The notes under the pieces are model-generated. The model did not search any database. It was not told where the DNA came from and worked only from the letters and a program-made list of their open reading frames with translations. Shown here one piece after another: positions 1 to 6,566 of a stretch of 12,251 bases of DNA. This DNA is from Bacillota bacterium. GTDB taxonomy: Bacteria > Bacillota > Clostridia > Acetivibrionales > DSM-1351. Numbering within the stretch: the stretch's first letter is position 1; the number at the start of each line of letters is the position of its first letter. Position numbers and translations under genes: made by a program. The stretch lies in NCBI GenBank assembly GCA_023395575.1, contig JAEWZA010000225.1, positions 1 through 12,251 of the forward strand. The letters are read 5' to 3'.

Positions 1-49
1 GTTTAAGAGTATCAGGTAATTTTATTCCATTAAAACTATCGTTCGCCAT
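1..49 (-). CDS. N-terminal fragment of an unrecognised protein (runs off the left edge)
   Basis: An ATG on the minus strand at position 49 opens a frame reading MANDSFNGIKLPDTLK up to the window edge. It is preceded by AGAAAGGGA six bases upstream, a good Gram-positive ribosome binding site, and this is the main reason to call it real. Only 16 residues are visible, so the family cannot be recognised and no function is proposed. It follows the rRNA methyltransferase gene on the same strand after a spacer of about 190 bases containing a weak hairpin, so co-transcription by read-through is possible. Confidence 0.6.
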   Translation of the reverse strand, partial: MANDSFNGIKLPDTLK

Positions 50-159
50 GATTTGTCCCTTTCTAACTTAAATTTTCACAAATTGTTTCTTCTAGCTATT
101 AAAGTTTCTAAATCACTCATTTTCCTACGAATTTAAAATGTCATCTATATTTTAGCCTA

Positions 160-176
160 TTTTTGAGGCTCAAAAA
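160..176. repeat. Short AT-rich palindrome between the rRNA methyltransferase and the next minus-strand gene
   Basis: TTTTTGAGgCTCAAAAA is an 8+1+8 inverted repeat. The arms are flanked by T and A runs, so on either strand it could act as a very weak terminator or a protein-binding palindrome. It lies about 110 bases upstream of the start codon at 49. The role is inferred only. Confidence 0.25.
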
Positions 177-216
177 CAGCACTTTTTTGCCCGAATTTTT
201 GCTCAATTTTCGCTCC

Positions 217-237
217 AAAACCACAACATCTTGTGGT
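217..237 (-). terminator. rlmD: Weak intrinsic terminator after the rRNA methyltransferase
   Basis: On the minus strand, seven bases past the TAG stop, ACCACAA and TTGTGGT form a perfect 7-base-pair stem with a 4-base loop, followed by only four T residues and then GG. The position fits a terminator, but the short stem and short T-run suggest partial termination and some read-through to the gene starting at 49. Confidence 0.4.
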
Positions 238-243
238 CAAACC

Positions 244-1638
244 CTACTTTTTATCCTCTGAACCACATCTTGTCATCAGAATTGTCGCTTCTACGTGCCC
301 ACTCCACGGGAACATGTCCACTGGCTGCACATACTTTACCTCAAATCCATTCTCACACAAAAACTTCACGTCTCGTGCCAGTGTGGACGGGTTACAGCTT
401 ACGTATACGATGCGCTGGGGTTGCATGTCAACAAGGGTCTTCAGCAGACTCTCTTCACAACCCTTTCTTGGTGGGTCAACTACAACCACATCTGCCCTAG
501 CGCCCTCTTCATACAGCTTCGGAATTACGGTCTCTGCCTCACCCACCAAGAATTCAACATTCTCTATGCCGTTTAGTTGGGCATTTTTTTTAGCATCGGC
601 AATTGCATCGGGTACAACCTCTACCCCAATGACTTTTTTCGCTTTCTCAGACAGGAATAGCGAAATAGTTCCTATGCCGCAATACAGGTCAAAAACAGTC
701 TCATTACCTGTAAGTCCTGCATATTCGAGAGCCTTATTGTACAGAACCTCTGTTTGAACAGGATTGACTTGAAAGAAGGACAGAGGTGAAATATTAAACT
801 TGTATTTTCCAATATAATCTGAAATATAGCCCTGCCCATAAATACAAGTATTCTTATCACCCAAAATGATATTTGTGTTTCTGGTATTTATATTAACAAT
901 AATACTCTTAATGTTTTCATATCTATCACACAAAAGCTTTACCAATTGGTCTGCTTTAGGCACTTTTTTACCGTTTACCACCAGTACAACCATTAGTTCA
1001 TTAGTTTTAAAGCCTTTTCTGACCATTACATGTCGTAAAAAACCCTTGCCCGTCTTTTCATTATAAATAGTAATTCCATTTGCTTTAAAGAAATCACGAA
1101 TTATATCTCTGATTTCATTGCTTTCTGGCGGTTGAATATTGCACTCCTTGCTTTCAACAATATTATGAGAACCCCTTTCATAAAATCCTACCACTACATC
1201 AGAACCACAGTTCCCAACAGGATACTGAACTTTATTTCTATAATGAAAGGGGTGCTCCATTCCAATGGCATTGTTGACTTGTACATTATCAAGTCCACCA
1301 ATTCTCCTAAGATTCTGACGAACAGTATCTGTCTTGAATTCTAACTGTGCATCATAGGACATATGCTGAACTGAGCATCCACCGCACTTGTCAAAAGCCG
1401 GACAAAATGGCTCAATTCTCTTCTCAGAAGTTTTTTGAAATCGTACAACACTTCCCACTGCATAGCTCTTTGTCTGTTTAATAATTTTAACATCAACTAT
1501 TTCACCCATAAGAGCGCCATCTACAAACACAGCAAACCCGTCAAGCTTACCTACTCCTTGGCCCTCATGAGTCAAGCCTGTTATTTCGATTGTATATATT
1601 TTATTCTTTGATAGTGTTTTTTGAGAAAATTGCTTCAT
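244..1638 (-). CDS. rlmD: 23S rRNA (uracil-5-)-methyltransferase, RlmD/RlmCD type (TrmA/RumA family)
   Basis: SAM-dependent enzyme expected to make 5-methyluridine in 23S rRNA. Gram-positive members (RlmCD type) can modify both U747 and U1939; which site applies here is not visible. The 464 residues match full family length. Order: N-terminal TRAM RNA-binding domain (about 8-70); 4Fe-4S cysteines C79, C85, C88 and C166 (CX5CX2C plus a distant Cys); the FFQVN segment (288-292); the SAM-binding motif DLYCGIGT (317-324); DPPRKG (388-393); the SCNP motif with catalytic nucleophile C415; and a terminal HVE with the probable general base E450. All key residues are present, so it should be active. 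The ATG at 1638 has only a weak ribosome site (GGA about 9 bases upstream), but it precedes the complete TRAM domain. It lies downstream of the flavoprotein gene on the same strand, 138 bases away. No family-level doubt; exact target uncertain. Confidence 0.95.
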   Translation of the reverse strand: MKQFSQKTLSKNKIYTIEITGLTHEGQGVGKLDGFAVFVDGALMGEIVDVKIIKQTKSYAVGSVVRFQKTSEKRIEPFCPAFDKCGGCSVQHMSYDAQLEFKTDTVRQNLRRIGGLDNVQVNNAIGMEHPFHYRNKVQYPVGNCGSDVVVGFYERGSHNIVESKECNIQPPESNEIRDIIRDFFKANGITIYNEKTGKGFLRHVMVRKGFKTNELMVVLVVNGKKVPKADQLVKLLCDRYENIKSIIVNINTRNTNIILGDKNTCIYGQGYISDYIGKYKFNISPLSFFQVNPVQTEVLYNKALEYAGLTGNETVFDLYCGIGTISLFLSEKAKKVIGVEVVPDAIADAKKNAQLNGIENVEFLVGEAETVIPKLYEEGARADVVVVDPPRKGCEESLLKTLVDMQPQRIVYVSCNPSTLARDVKFLCENGFEVKYVQPVDMFPWSGHVEATILMTRCGSEDKK

Positions 1639-1776
1639 TATAATTAATCCATGTATTTATCAGGTTAATTTTTTCTATTATTTTCACCTACATGGACTCG
1701 TTCCCCCTATATTTATTTATCATCAAAAATCATTTACCATCATATAATTTAAAAATTTTTATTCATTATCAAATTA

Positions 1777-2403
1777 TTATCTTATAAAATTTGTCATAGC
1801 ACGTTTTTCTTCCACTGGGTAAGGAATTTTATCCTTGCCTAGTTCAATTGTCTTGAGCAGCCATGCCATTGCCCTAGCATTTTTGCGAAGAGTTTGAATT
1901 CCTTCCTCATCCTTAAGAACCTCTCCTTCTTCCCTTCCATATGCTATAGTCCAGTATTGAGAAGGCGGTATGACTGTTTGAGCCAAATTGAGATAGTTAT
2001 TGAGCTGATGTACAGCATCTACACCACCTGCACGTCTTACAACTGAAATAGATGTTGCTACCTTGTATTTAAAATAAGCAGAGCTTGTAAAAAACACTCT
2101 GTCCAAGAAAGCCTTCATAGTTCCTGCTATTCCTGCATAATAGGTTGGAGATGACAAAATAAATCCGTCGGCTTCACGCATTTTTTTCGCAGTCTCATTA
2201 ACAATGTCGTCCTTGAAAACGCAGTGATGATCATCTGAAGTCCAACAATACCCACAGCCGATACAGCCATGAATATCAAGATGTCCAACTTGAATAGTTT
2301 CAACTTCTATCCCCTGCTGCTCCAGCTCATCTGCCATAACCTTCAGCGCCTGGGTGGTATTTCCGTTTTTACGTGGACTTCCATTAATAGCAATAACCTT
2401 CAT
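1777..2403 (-). CDS. Iron-sulfur flavoprotein / NAD(P)H-dependent FMN reductase, flavodoxin-like fold
   Basis: Cytoplasmic flavodoxin-fold protein of 208 residues. The N-terminus (MKVIAINGSPRKNGNT) is a beta strand plus the FMN-phosphate loop GSPRKNGNT, and SPTYYAG (85-91) is the second flavin-contacting loop. Residues 47-61 carry CX2CX2CX7C (C47, C50, C53, C61), the compact 4Fe-4S motif of Isf-type iron-sulfur flavoproteins, which in anaerobes shuttle electrons or handle oxidants. The substrate and partner are unknown. An upstream in-frame start at 2472 would add 23 residues lacking any family feature. The ATG at 2403 is preferred because AAGGAG lies nine bases before it and because the fold begins there. 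A TTGACA hexamer lies on this strand at 2459-2454, but a well-spaced -10 is unclear. The gene is divergent from the secreted beta-propeller gene. Confidence 0.85.
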   Translation of the reverse strand: MKVIAINGSPRKNGNTTQALKVMADELEQQGIEVETIQVGHLDIHGCIGCGYCWTSDDHHCVFKDDIVNETAKKMREADGFILSSPTYYAGIAGTMKAFLDRVFFTSSAYFKYKVATSISVVRRAGGVDAVHQLNNYLNLAQTVIPPSQYWTIAYGREEGEVLKDEEGIQTLRKNARAMAWLLKTIELGKDKIPYPVEEKRAMTNFIR

Positions 2404-2412
2404 AATCCTACA

Positions 2413-2418
2413 CTCCTT
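2413..2418 (-). promoter_or_regulatory. Ribosome binding site that fixes the flavoprotein start at 2403
   Basis: AAGGAG on the minus strand, nine bases before the ATG at 2403. No comparable site precedes the longer in-frame start at 2472, so the shorter protein is the better call. Confidence 0.75.
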
Positions 2419-2548
2419 TTTAGCTTTATATAAGTTAGTAAACCCTTTGAATTTGTCAATACCAATCCGCAATTAATATTGAGATTTATATATTAAGAAT
2501 ACACAATATTTATCATTATGAAAAGTAGTATTAAATTTAGAATATCAC

Positions 2549-2573
2549 GGAACAAATTCAAACTATTATCGTC
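2549..2573 (+). promoter_or_regulatory. Candidate ECF-sigma promoter, GGAAC-N16-CGTC
   Basis: GGAAC at 2549-2553 and CGTC (followed by TAA) at 2570-2573 are separated by exactly 16 bases. The GGAAC/GAAAC -35 and CGTC -10 are typical of extracytoplasmic-function sigma factors in Firmicutes. It points at the secreted beta-propeller gene and would give an mRNA leader of roughly 350 bases. Every other GGAAC on the plus strand lacks CGTC at this spacing. The match is direct; the regulation is inferred. Confidence 0.4.
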
Positions 2574-2931
2574 TAAGCTAATATACATATTATATTATCT
2601 ACCAAATTCAATATAATTACTAGGCTTTAACAGTAGACAAATAGGTCGTAATGAAGGAATAAGGAAAATAATTACCAACTATTATAGTTCATAATGTTGA
2701 GCAAAGTAAGTAATCAATTGTTGCGAATTATTGGTATACATAACAAAATAACTTAATGGAATGCAGTGAATGTTTACTTCAGCTAAACACGCAAATTTAC
2801 AGCATTCATATAACCTTTAAGTAAGTTTGTACGGATGTAATATTAAACTAGTAATATATTTTTACCCTTCAAATTTCTTAAAATAAATACCACAACGCGT
2901 TAAAACAAAATGTAGAAAGGATGAACTTAAA

Positions 2932-5253
2932 ATGAAAAAAAAGCTTATATCTGGTAGCTTTTTAGCTCTGACTATTTCAATTTTATTTAGTATGGTGTTT
3001 CCTGCTTCAGGTCAGTCATTAGATCTACCAATCCAAGAAAACACAGCTGCAAAAAATTATCCAAACAATGATGTCTATCTTTATGTAGGAAGTCCACTTA
3101 TACTTTCACAGGATAAGATTTCACCTTTAGATCCAGAAAATCTTGATGTGGCAGCCACAGTTATTGACAACCGCACATTAGTTCCATTACGTGCACTGTC
3201 AGAATATTTTAATGCCGATGTCAGCTATGATGGAGCCCAAAGAAAAGCGGTAATAAACTCTAACGGCAAACAATACATATTTCCAATTGGTGAAAAGAAA
3301 TACATCATTAAGGATGGTTCTTCAGAAAAAGAAATTCTGCTTGATGCAAAAACTTCTATTCTAAACCAGCGTACAATGGTACCACTAAAAGTAATATGTG
3401 AGGACATATTGGGTCGTAAGGTTTCATACTATAACAAAATAATTGCTATAAGTGATACTGAAATTAAACTAAAAGAAAATACAAAACTTGCAAGCAATAT
3501 CAAGCTAAAAATAGGAGCTGCAGTAAAAGCAACTTCTCTTGAACAAATAAAATCAGTTATGTCTCAGCCGGACATTAGGCGTGAAAGTTTATTAGGAACC
3601 TTTACCGAAGCTGTAGATTTAGAAGCCTCAAAAGCTGCAGATGCATCTGTAAGCAATTCACCTCTATCAGATGCAACAAATTCTTCATCTGATTATTCTA
3701 CCACAAATACACAAGTGCAAGGAATTGATGAGGCTGATATTGTTAAAACAGATGGAAAGTACATTTATATAGCTGGAAACAATGCAGTCCGTATTGTCAG
3801 CACTGATAGTAAAGGAGCTTTAAAGGAGTCTTCCGTTATCAAGCTACCGCAAAATAAAACAGTAGCTGAAATATACATTGATGAAAATCGCCTTGTTTTA
3901 GTGGGAAATAGATATGAAACTCAGAATGAGCAGAAAGTTAAATCTAACACTGATGACATTCAAGCAACTACAGATATTGCTCCAAATGCCAAGCTATATA
4001 TGCCTTATAGATATAAAAACTACAGTTTTGTAGATATTTATAGTATTTCAGACCATCAAAATCCAACATTTATTAAGGGCCATGAAATGGAGGGCAGTTA
4101 TCAATCCAGTCGTAAAAATGGTGATATAGTGTACCTTGTAACAAACACCTCTGTATATAACGATATATTTTTGCCTTATATGAGAGATACAGTAGTAAGC
4201 GATAAGCACGAAGCCTTATCCATTAGTGACATAATGTTGTTACCTGATGGAAAGTCATATGGTTACTTAGTTATATCTGCCATTAATATAAGTAATAATG
4301 AAAAAACTCAGGTTGAAGCTATTACAGCCTCCGGACATATTATGTACATGAATACTTCATCTATTTATTTAGTTGGTAATAACTATACTGGTAAATCAAC
4401 AGTTACCAAATTTAATATAGATGGAATGAAAATAGGGTATGCTGGCTCTGGTAATGTAGATGGTTATGTGCTAAATCAATTTTCTATGGATGAGTACAAT
4501 GGTTATTTCAGAATAGCTACGACCTGGAATAGTGAAAACAACCTGTTTATCCTGGATAATTCTCTTAATATATGTGGTTCAGTAACAGGCTTAGCAAAGG
4601 GTGAGCAGATATATTCTTTACGTTTTATGGGAGATAAGGGATATATAGTGACCTATAGAACAATGGATCCTCTGTTTGTTTTTGATTTATCTGACCCAAA
4701 GAGCCCTAAAGTAACAGGAGAACTAAAAATACCTGGCTTTAGCAATTATCTGCATCCTGTTGGAGACAACCTGATTTTGGGAATAGGTCAGGATACCTAT
4801 GAAATATATAAAAAAGATTCTACTGGTAAGGAAGTTGTCGTGGGTACAAGGCAAGGCGGAATTAAGCTATCGTTATTTGATGTAGCTGACATGGGTAAGC
4901 CTAAAGAAATATCAAACTATGTTCTTGGCGACTCTGGCAGCTATTCAGAAGTCTTCCATAATCATAAAGCAGTCATGTTTGATAAAACTAACAATAATGT
5001 AGTCTTTGATGCATATATTACAGATACTTCGAATAAAAGTAGCCAAGGTTCTGCAGTTATTAATTTAGATAACAACAAAATTAATTTAAAGGGTATTTTG
5101 GAGTACATACAGCCTGAAGTTTATGGTAATTATATACCATATGGCCGTCGCAACTTATATATTGGCGATAAGCTCTATTACATTCAGGATGGAATTGTTT
5201 CTTCATATAATTATAAAACATTAGAAAAAATTGATACACTTATGCTAAAGTAA
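2932..5253 (+). CDS. Secreted protein with copper-amine-oxidase-like N-terminal domain and C-terminal beta-propeller
   Basis: A 773-residue exported protein. Residues 1-27 are a signal peptide (MKKK, a hydrophobic core, then FPASG as a likely cleavage region). Residues about 45-175 form a copper-amine-oxidase N-like domain, recognised from two related segments, RTLVPLRALSEYF (81-93) and QRTMVPLKVICEDI (146-159). Despite its name, this domain in Clostridia is usually a non-enzymatic surface module. A low-complexity Ser/Ala/Asp linker (about 225-257) leads to the phrase QVQGIDEADIVKTDGKYIY (261-279), the hallmark opening of the secreted beta-propeller family (PF09826 type), which fills the remaining 500 or so residues. 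No catalytic residues are known for the family, so the molecular function is unknown; an envelope or extracellular binding role is inference. AAAGG lies 11 bases before the ATG. A candidate ECF promoter lies about 360 bases upstream. No clear intrinsic terminator follows. Confidence 0.85.
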   Translation: MKKKLISGSFLALTISILFSMVFPASGQSLDLPIQENTAAKNYPNNDVYLYVGSPLILSQDKISPLDPENLDVAATVIDNRTLVPLRALSEYFNADVSYDGAQRKAVINSNGKQYIFPIGEKKYIIKDGSSEKEILLDAKTSILNQRTMVPLKVICEDILGRKVSYYNKIIAISDTEIKLKENTKLASNIKLKIGAAVKATSLEQIKSVMSQPDIRRESLLGTFTEAVDLEASKAADASVSNSPLSDATNSSSDYSTTNTQVQGIDEADIVKTDGKYIYIAGNNAVRIVSTDSKGALKESSVIKLPQNKTVAEIYIDENRLVLVGNRYETQNEQKVKSNTDDIQATTDIAPNAKLYMPYRYKNYSFVDIYSISDHQNPTFIKGHEMEGSYQSSRKNGDIVYLVTNTSVYNDIFLPYMRDTVVSDKHEALSISDIMLLPDGKSYGYLVISAINISNNEKTQVEAITASGHIMYMNTSSIYLVGNNYTGKSTVTKFNIDGMKIGYAGSGNVDGYVLNQFSMDEYNGYFRIATTWNSENNLFILDNSLNICGSVTGLAKGEQIYSLRFMGDKGYIVTYRTMDPLFVFDLSDPKSPKVTGELKIPGFSNYLHPVGDNLILGIGQDTYEIYKKDSTGKEVVVGTRQGGIKLSLFDVADMGKPKEISNYVLGDSGSYSEVFHNHKAVMFDKTNNNVVFDAYITDTSNKSSQGSAVINLDNNKINLKGILEYIQPEVYGNYIPYGRRNLYIGDKLYYIQDGIVSSYNYKTLEKIDTLMLK

Positions 5254-5680
5254 TACCAAAAGCTTTGATTTATATTATTTTAGTCCTTGCTTAAATTCCA
5301 GAAAAAATTGCAGGGATTAAGTTTGAGCAAATAAAGCTTGCTGGGTGATGTTGCAAAACAAAATTTACTGTATAACGATGTATGTCACAAGAAATAGTAC
5401 GCGAGTGCGATATATATCTAATTGCGAAGCTCGGTTAGAAATTGATGCTAGAAATAGTAGGTGAAGAACAAGTATTGTATCCGACATAGCGGAAGTAAGT
5501 AGCTGTGAGTATTGACCCGAGACAGGATGCCTTGGTCATACCGACGGAGTGCTTGTTTTTCACCGCAATTATTTCAGCAGCAATTTCGGGAGCGAGCCAT
5601 AGATATATATTGCACGGGAGTACTATTTAAGCAGTTTACTTTTGATATATTAATATAAAACTCACCAAAATTTGTATTCC
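5254..5680. other. Intergenic region of 427 bases, mostly repeat element copy A
   Basis: It contains no gene. The first 90 bases hold a loose nested inverted repeat (AAGCTTT 5260-5266 with AAAGCTT 5333-5339, and TTGCTTAAAT 5287-5296 with GTTTGAGCAA 5321-5330 using two wobble pairs). There is no T-run, so it is not a convincing terminator. From 5344 on, the region is the structured repeat element described separately. Confidence 0.6.
5344..5650 (-). repeat. Structured non-coding repeat element, copy A (inverted relative to copy B)
   Basis: About 285-305 bases whose reverse complement aligns along almost its whole length with 6567-6880, including a 28-base identical block (5428-5455 here, 6791-6818 there). 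It folds as a long interrupted hairpin. Pairs: 5392-5400 with 5620-5628 (9/9); 5405-5420 with 5600-5615 (16 pairs, one G-T); 5430-5433 with 5593-5596; 5438-5448 with 5577-5587 (10/11); 5451-5456 with 5570-5575 (6/6); 5460-5472 with 5552-5564 (13 pairs, one G-T). At the apex GTATTGACC and GGTCATAC enclose GACAGGATGCCTT. The left edge carries GGTGATGTTGCAAAACAA (5344-5361), resembling an IS6-family end. It has no coding potential. It begins about 30 bases after the half-ferritin stop codon, in that gene's sense orientation. It could be a MITE-like element or a structured RNA; family identity is unknown. Confidence 0.8.
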
Positions 5681-5911
5681 TTATTTAAACTCGTTTTTAT
5701 AATCCAAAATCATGTTTCGCAGTTTTGATGCATGCATTCCTTCATCCTCAGCAAATTCTTTAAAAACATCCTTAACCTTCTCATCCTCTATTCTTTTGGA
5801 ATACATTTCATAATCTCTAACAAGCTCCATAGAATTCTCCCATGCTCTAAGCAGCCTATCATAAGTTGTAATTTCTATTTCATTCTCATTCATAATAATT
5901 CCGCTACGCAA
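5681..5911 (-). CDS. Small ferritin-like (half-rubrerythrin) protein
   Basis: A 76-residue, highly charged, all-helical protein. Helix 1 (about 17-42, with E25 and the pattern YEMYSKR) and helix 2 (about 45-70, with FAEDEGMHASKL, i.e. E57 and H60 as an ExxH pair) match one half of a ferritin-like/rubrerythrin diiron four-helix bundle. A homodimer could complete a metal site; iron or peroxide handling is inference. Start choice is uncertain. The TTG at 5911 has AAGGAG 19 bases upstream, while the ATG at 5893 (70 residues, MNENEIEITTY) is 37 bases away, and neither spacing is ideal. A -10-like TATAAT lies at 5956-5951 without a good -35. It is divergent from the YvlD-like gene, and repeat copy A begins about 30 bases past its stop. 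No downstream terminator other than the repeat is visible. It could instead be an uncharacterised sporulation-associated helical protein. Confidence 0.7.
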   Translation of the reverse strand: MRSGIIMNENEIEITTYDRLLRAWENSMELVRDYEMYSKRIEDEKVKDVFKEFAEDEGMHASKLRNMILDYKNEFK

Positions 5912-5930
5912 ATTTATATTTCGTAACTCT

Positions 5931-5936
5931 CTCCTT
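5931..5936 (-). promoter_or_regulatory. Ribosome binding site of the half-ferritin gene, unusually far from the start
   Basis: AAGGAG within AGGAAGGAGAGAG on the minus strand. It lies 19 bases from the TTG at 5911 and 37 from the ATG at 5893. The AGAGAG tail brings possible pairing a few bases nearer. It favours the TTG start but does not settle it. Confidence 0.45.
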
Positions 5937-6028
5937 CCTAAATTTTTATGATTATATTGTTTGCACTTTTTATTATCCTAATGCATATTTATCTCTATTT
6001 TTTGAAAAAATAAATTTGATGAACTCAA

Positions 6029-6072
6029 AACTCGAAAGTACACCATGTAAGCACCAACTATACTTTCGAGTT
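6029..6072. repeat. 12-base-pair perfect inverted repeat between the two divergent small genes
   Basis: AACTCGAAAGTA (6029-6040) and TACTTTCGAGTT (6061-6072) are perfectly complementary around a 20-base loop. On the minus strand the arm is followed by TT and then GAG (GAGTTTTGAG), so the T-run is only four bases. It sits upstream of both divergent genes, about 95 bases before the plus-strand start and about 120 before the minus-strand start. It could be a shared operator, a leader hairpin of the minus transcript, or a weak terminator. It is GC-richer than its surroundings. Confidence 0.6.
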
Positions 6073-6166
6073 ATTAATCCTTCCAAAACTTATCAGAATA
6101 TTATTATGAATAAAGAGAAAAATATACTGTAGTTAAAATATCTCTAACAAGAAAGGATAATTTACT

Positions 6167-6526
6167 ATGGAAAAGGTTGAGCATAAGGAACGTTCCAGTA
6201 TTGGGCAGTTTTTATTGCGCCTGATTGTTGGAGCAGTAGTTTTAGCCATAACAGCATTTTTTACACCTGGTTTTACAATTTCATCATGGGTTTCACTTGC
6301 AATCGCCGCAGTTGTTCTTGCAGTTCTAGATTTGCTTGTAAATATGGTTTCTGGAATTAATGCTGCTCCATTTGGTCGAGGATTATCTGGTTTTATACTA
6401 GCTGCTGCTATTATTTACGCTATAAAGTTTTTTGTTCCAGGATACAATATAACTTTATTTGCTGCCTTAATTGGTGCTTTAGTTTATGGTATTGTAGATG
6501 CAATTATCCCTGGAAGAGCAATGTAA
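6167..6526 (+). CDS. Four-helix membrane protein, YvlD / Phage_holin_4_2 family
   Basis: A 119-residue integral membrane protein with a short charged cytoplasmic start (MEKVEHKERS) and four hydrophobic segments at about 12-32, 40-61, 71-90 and 95-114. The segments form two similar halves: FFTPGFTISS...LAVLDLLVN and FFVPGYNITL...YGIVDAIIPG share an F-x-P-G-[FY]-x-I turn and an Asp near the end of the following helix. This matches the small family annotated as phage holin 4_2 or YvlD. In Firmicutes it is chromosomal, its function is unsettled, and in Bacillus it belongs to an envelope-stress regulon; it is not a demonstrated holin. AAAGGA lies about ten bases before the ATG. A weak promoter (TTATTA-N16-TATACT, -10 at 6123-6128) is possible. 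It is divergent from the half-ferritin gene, and repeat copy B follows about 40 bases after the stop. Confidence 0.8.
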   Translation: MEKVEHKERSSIGQFLLRLIVGAVVLAITAFFTPGFTISSWVSLAIAAVVLAVLDLLVNMVSGINAAPFGRGLSGFILAAAIIYAIKFFVPGYNITLFAALIGALVYGIVDAIIPGRAM

Positions 6527-6566
6527 TTCATATTCTGAAACAACTAATTTTTATCTAGTCTAGAAT

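Larger units (their letters stand above)
2404..2931. other. 528-base divergent intergenic region
   Basis: No credible gene was found. It holds the ribosome site and a possible TTGACA -35 of the flavoprotein gene at its left end. It also holds an ECF-like promoter (2549-2573), a 13-base palindrome AACTATTATAGTT (2677-2689), and a nested hairpin (GAATGC 2759-2764 with GCATTC 2802-2807, enclosing TGTTTA 2771-2776 with TAAACA 2784-2789). The ribosome site of the secreted protein (AAAGG, 2916-2920) is at its right end. A 20-codon frame from about 2696 has no ribosome site and was not called. Confidence 0.6.

Noticed and set aside
233..757. Plus-strand open frame of 174 codons
   Set aside because: It lies antisense to the well-supported rRNA methyltransferase, has no ribosome site and no recognisable domain; it is a shadow of the real gene.
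2404..2472. N-terminal extension of the flavoprotein to position 2472
   Set aside because: The extra 23 residues do not match the fold, and the ribosome site sits inside this stretch just before the ATG at 2403.
2696..2758. 20-codon open frame in the divergent region (MLSKVSNQLLRIIGIHNKIT)
   Set aside because: No ribosome site precedes it and the length is within chance for AT-rich DNA.
5260..5339. Nested inverted repeat after the beta-propeller gene as a terminator
   Set aside because: Stems are interrupted and wobble-rich and there is no T-run on the plus strand.
6167..6526. YvlD-like protein as evidence of a prophage
   Set aside because: The family carries a phage-holin name but is a common chromosomal membrane protein; no other phage gene is present.
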